This document shows, piece by piece, positions 60,100 to 64,000 of a stretch of DNA of 64,000 nucleotides. The notes below the pieces were generated by a model. The model was given only the letters and a program-made list of their open reading frames with translations, had not been told where the DNA came from and ran no database searches. The number at the start of each line of letters is the position of its first letter. The stretch's first letter is position 1. The DNA comes from an uncultured Steroidobacter sp. (GTDB lineage Bacteria; Pseudomonadota; Gammaproteobacteria; Steroidobacterales; Steroidobacteraceae): the NCBI GenBank assembly GCA_937864115.1, contig CALMII010000017.1:186001-250000 (forward strand). Reading direction: 5' to 3'. A program made the translations under genes and the position numbers.

Positions 60100-61047
60100 T
60101 CAGCCGCGCGGATGGTGCTGCTGGTGCAGCTCCTTCATGCGCTCGCGGGCCACGTGCGTGTAGATCTGCGTGGTGGACAGATCGCTGTGACCCAGGAGCA
60201 TCTGCACGACGCGCAGGTCGGCGCCGTGATTCAGCAGATGCGTGGCAAATGCGTGACGCAGCGTGTGCGGCGACAGCGCCTTCTGCACGCCCGCCTTCTG
60301 CGCGTAGCGCTTGATGATGTGCCAGAACGCCTGGCGCGTCATGCGATCACCGCGGCGCGTGGGAAACAGGAAATCGGTCTGACGTTCGAGCAGGATCTCG
60401 AGCCGCGGACCGTTGATGAACTTCTGCAGCCACTGCACGGCTTCTTCGCCCAGGGGAATCAGCCGTTCGCGATCGCCCTTGCCGACGATGCGCAGCACGC
60501 CCTGGTTCATGTTCACCTGGCCGGCCTTGAGATTCACGAGTTCGGAGACGCGCAGGCCCGTCGCATACAGCACTTCGAGCATCGTGCGATCGCGGTGGCC
60601 CAGCGGCTGATCGACTTCCGGCGCGGCCAGCAGCGCCTCGACTTCTTCCTCGGTCAGCGATTTCGGCAATGAGCGCCCGATCTTGGGCATGGCGATCTGC
60701 GCCGTCGGATCCTCGGTGATGGCGCCGTCGCGCACGAGATAGCGATAGAAGCGACGGAAGCTGGACAGCTGACGCGCCGTCGAGCGCGGACGCGCGCCGG
60801 ACTCGACACGCCATGCAATGAAGGCGAGCACATCGGCACGCTTGGCGCCGTTGGCGGAGGTTCCGCGCGCCTGCAGCCAGCGATCGAGCGCAGTGAGATC
60901 GGCACGGTACGCCGACAGGGTATTGGGCGACAGTCCGCGCTCCATCCACACGGCATCGAGGAAACGGTCGATGGCCGGGAGGGAGGGCGTTTCAGGGGTC
61001 GCCTCGCCTGTCCTCGCGTAGACTGATGCTTTCGTAACTGTGGTCAT
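60100..61047 (-). CDS. xerD: Site-specific tyrosine recombinase XerD
   Basis: A 315-residue chromosome-dimer-resolution recombinase acting with XerC at dif. The N-terminal SAM-like domain covers about 25-110. The catalytic residues are visible: Arg in ATGLRVSELVNL, Lys in GKGDRERLIP, His-x-x-Arg in PHTLRHAFATHLL, His in LLGHSDLSTTQ and nucleophile Tyr in IYTHVARERM. Length and motifs match XerD, and the xerD-dsbC order supports that over XerC. It is slightly longer at the N-terminus than E. coli XerD (298). Confidence 0.93.
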   Translation of the reverse strand: MTTVTKASVYARTGEATPETPSLPAIDRFLDAVWMERGLSPNTLSAYRADLTALDRWLQARGTSANGAKRADVLAFIAWRVESGARPRSTARQLSSFRRFYRYLVRDGAITEDPTAQIAMPKIGRSLPKSLTEEEVEALLAAPEVDQPLGHRDRTMLEVLYATGLRVSELVNLKAGQVNMNQGVLRIVGKGDRERLIPLGEEAVQWLQKFINGPRLEILLERQTDFLFPTRRGDRMTRQAFWHIIKRYAQKAGVQKALSPHTLRHAFATHLLNHGADLRVVQMLLGHSDLSTTQIYTHVARERMKELHQQHHPRG

Positions 61048-61277
61048 CGCCTTTGAAGCAACTTGCGCAAGCCGGACTGCGGTGCTGTCCGGACATGCAG
61101 TGCGGGCAGTATGCGTAGGCGTTCCTCCCTGAAGGAGTGACAGTTATCACAGAACGTTTTTAGTGTTTACATAAAGAGAACCAGTTCACAGAAAATGCCC
61201 GCCGCGCCGCAAGCAGACTACGACCTGCGCGGCCGCCAATCCCTGCAATATCAACCCGCTGACCCGTACCGACACCG

Positions 61278-62072
61278 ATGTCGTTGAATCCCCTGCCCCT
61301 GCTGCGCCGGCTTCTCGAGATTCTCTACGGCCTCTACGCGCTGATCGTCTTCCTGGTCCTCGGCCTCATCGCCCTCGTGCTGGTAACGCTGATTCCCGGG
61401 CTCGGCATCAAGACACGTCGTTCGATCGCTCACGCCGCGGCGCGCAGTTTCTTCGCGGTGGCCGGCATGCGCATCCGCGTACACGGTGCCCAGGAGTTGC
61501 CGCAGGAGCCGTGCGTGGTCGTCGCCAATCACGCCAGTTATCTGGACGGCGTCGTGCTCAAGGGCGTGCTGCCGGCGCGCTTCAGTTTCGTCATCAAGAA
61601 GGAAGTCAGCGTCGTGCCGCTCGCCGGCCTGCTGCTGCGGCGCATCGGTTCGGAGTTCGTCGACCGGTTCAATCGACACGCCGGCGGCATGGACGCGCGA
61701 CGACTCATCAAGGCAGCGGACTCGGGTCAGGCATTGGCGTTCTTTCCCGAAGGCACGTTCATCGCGCAACCCGGGCTGGGCAAGTTTCATACGGGTGCGT
61801 TCGCAATCGCCGCACGCGCGAAGCTCCCCGTGGTGCCGCTGGCGATCCGCGGCACCCGTCATATCCTGCCGAGCGGACGTTTCCTGCCGCGGCCCGGACG
61901 CATCGACATCGAAATCCTGCCGGCCGTGCGTGCGCCCGCCGAGCTTGATTCGAGTGCGACCGTCGCCCTGACCCGCGATGCTGCGAGAGCCAGAATTCTT
62001 GCTGCGCTGAATGAGCCGGATCTCGGCGAAAGCGACGGCGTCGCCGATCTGCAGGCCTCCCGCAAGGGCTGA
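61278..62072 (+). CDS. 1-acyl-glycerol-3-phosphate acyltransferase-like protein (PlsC family)
   Basis: A 264-residue membrane-associated acyltransferase. A hydrophobic segment (about 15-40) anchors it. The catalytic NHASYLD (His85, Asp90) and FPEGTF match the LPLAT family. It may acylate lysophosphatidic acid or another lysolipid. It is divergent from xerD with a 230-bp gap, part of which (61150-61200) is AT-rich and likely contains promoters for one or both genes. The thiolase gene follows 86 bp downstream. Confidence 0.9.
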   Translation: MSLNPLPLLRRLLEILYGLYALIVFLVLGLIALVLVTLIPGLGIKTRRSIAHAAARSFFAVAGMRIRVHGAQELPQEPCVVVANHASYLDGVVLKGVLPARFSFVIKKEVSVVPLAGLLLRRIGSEFVDRFNRHAGGMDARRLIKAADSGQALAFFPEGTFIAQPGLGKFHTGAFAIAARAKLPVVPLAIRGTRHILPSGRFLPRPGRIDIEILPAVRAPAELDSSATVALTRDAARARILAALNEPDLGESDGVADLQASRKG

Positions 62073-62158
62073 TTTTGCTGCGGCGGGAGCTTGACCGCCC
62101 CTTGCAGCATTGGTTACAAGCCCCGCCTCCATTCTGATCAGCAGACCGGGATACACGC

Positions 62159-63337
62159 ATGAGCGACGAAGTTTTCATTGCATCGGCCCGCCGCACACCC
62201 ATCGGTGCATTTCAGGGCGCACTTGCGCCGCTGAGTTCGCCGCAGATCGGCGCCGCCGCGATTCGCGCCGCGCTCGACGATTCGGGCCTCTCCGGCGAGC
62301 AGATCGAAGAAGCCATCATCGGCTGCGTGCTCATGGCCGGCATCGGCCAGGCGCCGGGCCGTCAGGCCGTGCTCGCTGCGGGCCTGCCGCTGGGCGTGCC
62401 GGTGTCCACCGTCAACAAGATGTGCGGTTCGGGACTCAAGGCCGTGATGATGGCCGCCGACCAGATCCGCGCGGGATCGGCAAATGCCGTGCTCGCCGGC
62501 GGCATCGAGTCCATGACCAATGCGCCGTACCTGATTCCGAAAGCCCGCGCCGGCCTGCGCATGGGCCATGCGGAAATCCTCGATCACATGTTCTTCGACG
62601 GCCTGCAGAGTCCGTTCGACGGCAAGATGATGGGCCATTTCGCCGATCAGACCGCCGCCAAGTACGGCATCACGCGCGAAGAAATGGACACCTTCGCCGC
62701 CGAGTCCGTGCGTCGCTCGCTCGTCGCCGTCGAGCAGGGCAAGTTCAAGCGCGAGATCGCCGCCGTCACGATCAAGGATCGCAAGGGCGAGCGCGTGTTC
62801 GATCAGGACGAAACGCCGTTCACCTGCGACATCAAGAAAATCCCGAGCCTGAAGCCGGCCTTCAACAAGGACGGCACGGTCACGGCCGCCAGCTCATCGT
62901 CAATTTCCGACGGCGCCGCCGCGCTCGTGCTCGCCTCCGGCGCGCTGATCAAGCAGCGCGGCCTCAAGCCGCTCGCCCGCGTCGTCGGTTACACCAGCCA
63001 CGCGCAGGCGCCCGAGTGGTTCACGACGGCCCCGGTCGGTGCGATCAAGTCACTGCTGGAAAAGACGGGCTGGAAAGCCGGCGACGTCGATCTGTATGAA
63101 GTGAACGAAGCCTTTGCCGTCGTGGCAATGGCTGCAATCAAGGACCTCGGCCTCGACCACGCTCGCGTCAACGTCAACGGCGGCGCCTGCGCGCTGGGTC
63201 ATCCGATCGGTGCCACCGGCGCGCGCATCCTCACGACGCTGATTCATGCGCTCAAGGATCGCGGCGGCAAGCGCGGCATCGCCTCGCTGTGCATTGGCGG
63301 CGGCGAAGCGACGGCACTGGCGGTCGAACTGGTCTGA
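62159..63337 (+). CDS. Acetyl-CoA C-acetyltransferase (thiolase)
   Basis: A 392-residue thiolase. The acyl-accepting Cys89 is in NKMCGSGLKAV. The catalytic His and Cys lie in GGACALGHPIGATGARI and CIGGGEATALAVE. The length and start (SDEVFIASARRTPIGAFQG) match biosynthetic or degradative acetyl-CoA acetyltransferases (AtoB/PhaA type). It condenses or cleaves acetoacetyl-CoA. It is convergent with the GntR-type gene, with a long inverted repeat between them. Confidence 0.95.
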   Translation: MSDEVFIASARRTPIGAFQGALAPLSSPQIGAAAIRAALDDSGLSGEQIEEAIIGCVLMAGIGQAPGRQAVLAAGLPLGVPVSTVNKMCGSGLKAVMMAADQIRAGSANAVLAGGIESMTNAPYLIPKARAGLRMGHAEILDHMFFDGLQSPFDGKMMGHFADQTAAKYGITREEMDTFAAESVRRSLVAVEQGKFKREIAAVTIKDRKGERVFDQDETPFTCDIKKIPSLKPAFNKDGTVTAASSSSISDGAAALVLASGALIKQRGLKPLARVVGYTSHAQAPEWFTTAPVGAIKSLLEKTGWKAGDVDLYEVNEAFAVVAMAAIKDLGLDHARVNVNGGACALGHPIGATGARILTTLIHALKDRGGKRGIASLCIGGGEATALAVELV

Positions 63338-63349
63338 TCAAGAAAAATA

Positions 63350-63426
63350 GCCGCAAAAAAGCGCAAACGACACAAGGTAAAGACGTTTTGGATTCTTGCT
63401 TTGTGTTTCTTGCGCCTTTTTGCGGC
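63350..63426. terminator. Long imperfect inverted repeat between convergent genes
   Basis: The left arm (63350-63377, including CCGCAAAAAAGCGCAAA) pairs with the right arm (63399-63426, including TTGCGCCTTTTTGCGGC) over about 28 positions with a few mismatches and a loop of about 21 bases. It probably works as a bidirectional terminator for thiolase and the regulator. Confidence 0.7.
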
Positions 63427-63439
63427 CATTAATTCCTAA

Positions 63440-64000
63440 CTAAATCGACACCAGCGCGTCGGGTGCAATGCCCGCCACTTCATAACCGCGCTTGAAGTCG
63501 CGCACGTGCTTCGCCATCCACTTGCGCGCCTCCTCCGCATCGCGGTTCTGCAACGCGGCGATGATCTTCTGCTGGGCGGCGACGATGCGTGAGCGGGCCT
63601 GCGGCACGCGATCGACCATCAACGCCAGCGACGGCGCCAGCACCTGGGCCAGCGAGTGCTTGGCCAGCATCAGCACCTTGTTGCGTGCGCAGACGCCGAT
63701 CTGTTCGAAGAACCCAGCGACCAGTTCCACCGCGACGTCGGCGCGCGGCTCCGCGATGAATGCCTGACTGACGCGCACGAGCGTGTCGATATCGCCGGGC
63801 GTGCGGCGCGTCGCCGCCATGGCCGCGACCTCGGGCTCGATCACCATCATCGCTTCCCACACTTCGACGAACGACACCTCGTGCAGCACGAGCGCCTGTC
63901 GCATTCCCGAAGCGACCTTGTCGGCGTGCGGCCGACTCACGATCAGACGTTTCGCCCCTTGCGGACGCATGACCAGCCCTGCGCTTTCCAGCTGGCGCAA
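63440..64000 (-). CDS. GntR/FadR-type regulator, C-terminal part (cut by window end)
   Basis: The 186 residues visible comprise the end of a winged helix-turn-helix (RQLESAGLVMRPQGAKRLIVSRP) and an all-helical FCD effector domain (VWEAMMVIEPEVAAMAATRRTP, then a His-containing last helix MAKHVRDFKRGYEVAG). The FCD family uses Asp/His residues to bind metal and organic-acid or acyl-CoA effectors. The start lies beyond position 64000. It is convergent with the thiolase gene. The target genes are probably to the right of the window. Confidence 0.87.
   Translation of the reverse strand: MRQLESAGLVMRPQGAKRLIVSRPHADKVASGMRQALVLHEVSFVEVWEAMMVIEPEVAAMAATRRTPGDIDTLVRVSQAFIAEPRADVAVELVAGFFEQIGVCARNKVLMLAKHSLAQVLAPSLALMVDRVPQARSRIVAAQQKIIAALQNRDAEEARKWMAKHVRDFKRGYEVAGIAPDALVSI

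Noticed and set aside
60100-61047. XerD as a mobile-element integrase
   Set aside because: Its motifs, length and linkage to dsbC fit the housekeeping recombinase, and no attachment site or cargo is next to it.
61150-61180. AACGTTTTTAGTGTTTACAT between xerD and plsC as a LacI operator
   Set aside because: The half-sites do not form an inverted repeat and neighbouring genes are housekeeping; it is more likely promoter DNA.
1-64000. CRISPR arrays, tRNA/rRNA genes, insertion sequences, prophage
   Set aside because: No regularly spaced direct repeats, no cloverleaf or rRNA motifs, and no transposase, integrase (other than XerD) or phage structural genes were recognised.

Overview
This window looks like a chromosomal segment of a high-GC, Gram-negative polysaccharide degrader. 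The organism is probably a gammaproteobacterium. That rests on the xerD-dsbC neighbourhood, a 107-residue FdxA-type ferredoxin, four TonB-dependent outer-membrane receptors, Tat and Sec exported enzymes, and several LacI-type regulators. An order such as Steroidobacterales, Nevskiales or Xanthomonadales would fit, but this is inference; no rRNA or tRNA gene is present to settle it. I saw no prophage, insertion sequence, CRISPR array or tRNA.

0-24 kb is a xylan/xylose utilisation region. A TonB receptor and a LacI regulator are followed by xylB-xylA, a GH43 beta-xylosidase, and a secreted GH26 enzyme with duplicated small Cys-pair modules. Next comes a 1075-residue secreted protein that joins the same carbohydrate-binding-like modules and Fn3 repeats to a C-terminal di-heme cytochrome. 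A second LacI regulator is divergent from a second GH26 enzyme, a XylE-like sugar porter and a Gfo/Idh/MocA dehydrogenase. A PhyH-type dioxygenase and a large TonB receptor close the region. Seven near-identical operators with the core AAACGTTT or TGTAAA-N4-TTTACA sit in front of these units, so they probably form one LacI-controlled regulon.

23-40 kb holds a hipBA toxin-antitoxin pair. It is followed by an oxidoreductive operon (two tandem thiamine-diphosphate enzymes, an SDR and an aldehyde dehydrogenase) divergent from a zinc alcohol dehydrogenase. Then come a TonB receptor, a MalT-like LuxR regulator, and a fused E1 alpha-beta 2-oxoacid dehydrogenase with a free-standing 76-residue lipoyl protein.

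39.8-52.8 kb looks like an alternative, oxidation-based glycoside-cleavage locus. It has a DUF1080 (3-keto-glycoside hydrolase type) protein, an MFS porter, a Gfo/Idh/MocA enzyme, two AP-endonuclease-2-fold isomerase/epimerases (one Tat-exported), a ROK regulator, a GMC dehydrogenase with its Tat-exported subunit-3 partner (glucoside 3-dehydrogenase type), a PIN protein, a secreted EEP hydrolase and a TonB receptor.

53.5-64 kb is mostly core genome. It holds a 1486-residue double hybrid histidine kinase, a Nudix hydrolase, fdxA, dsbC, xerD, a PlsC-type acyltransferase, a thiolase, and a GntR/FadR-type regulator cut by the window end.

A REP-like doublet of two 8-bp-stem hairpins occurs seven times between 3.5 and 34.5 kb, always at the 3' end of genes. 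In two cases it supplies the stop codon.
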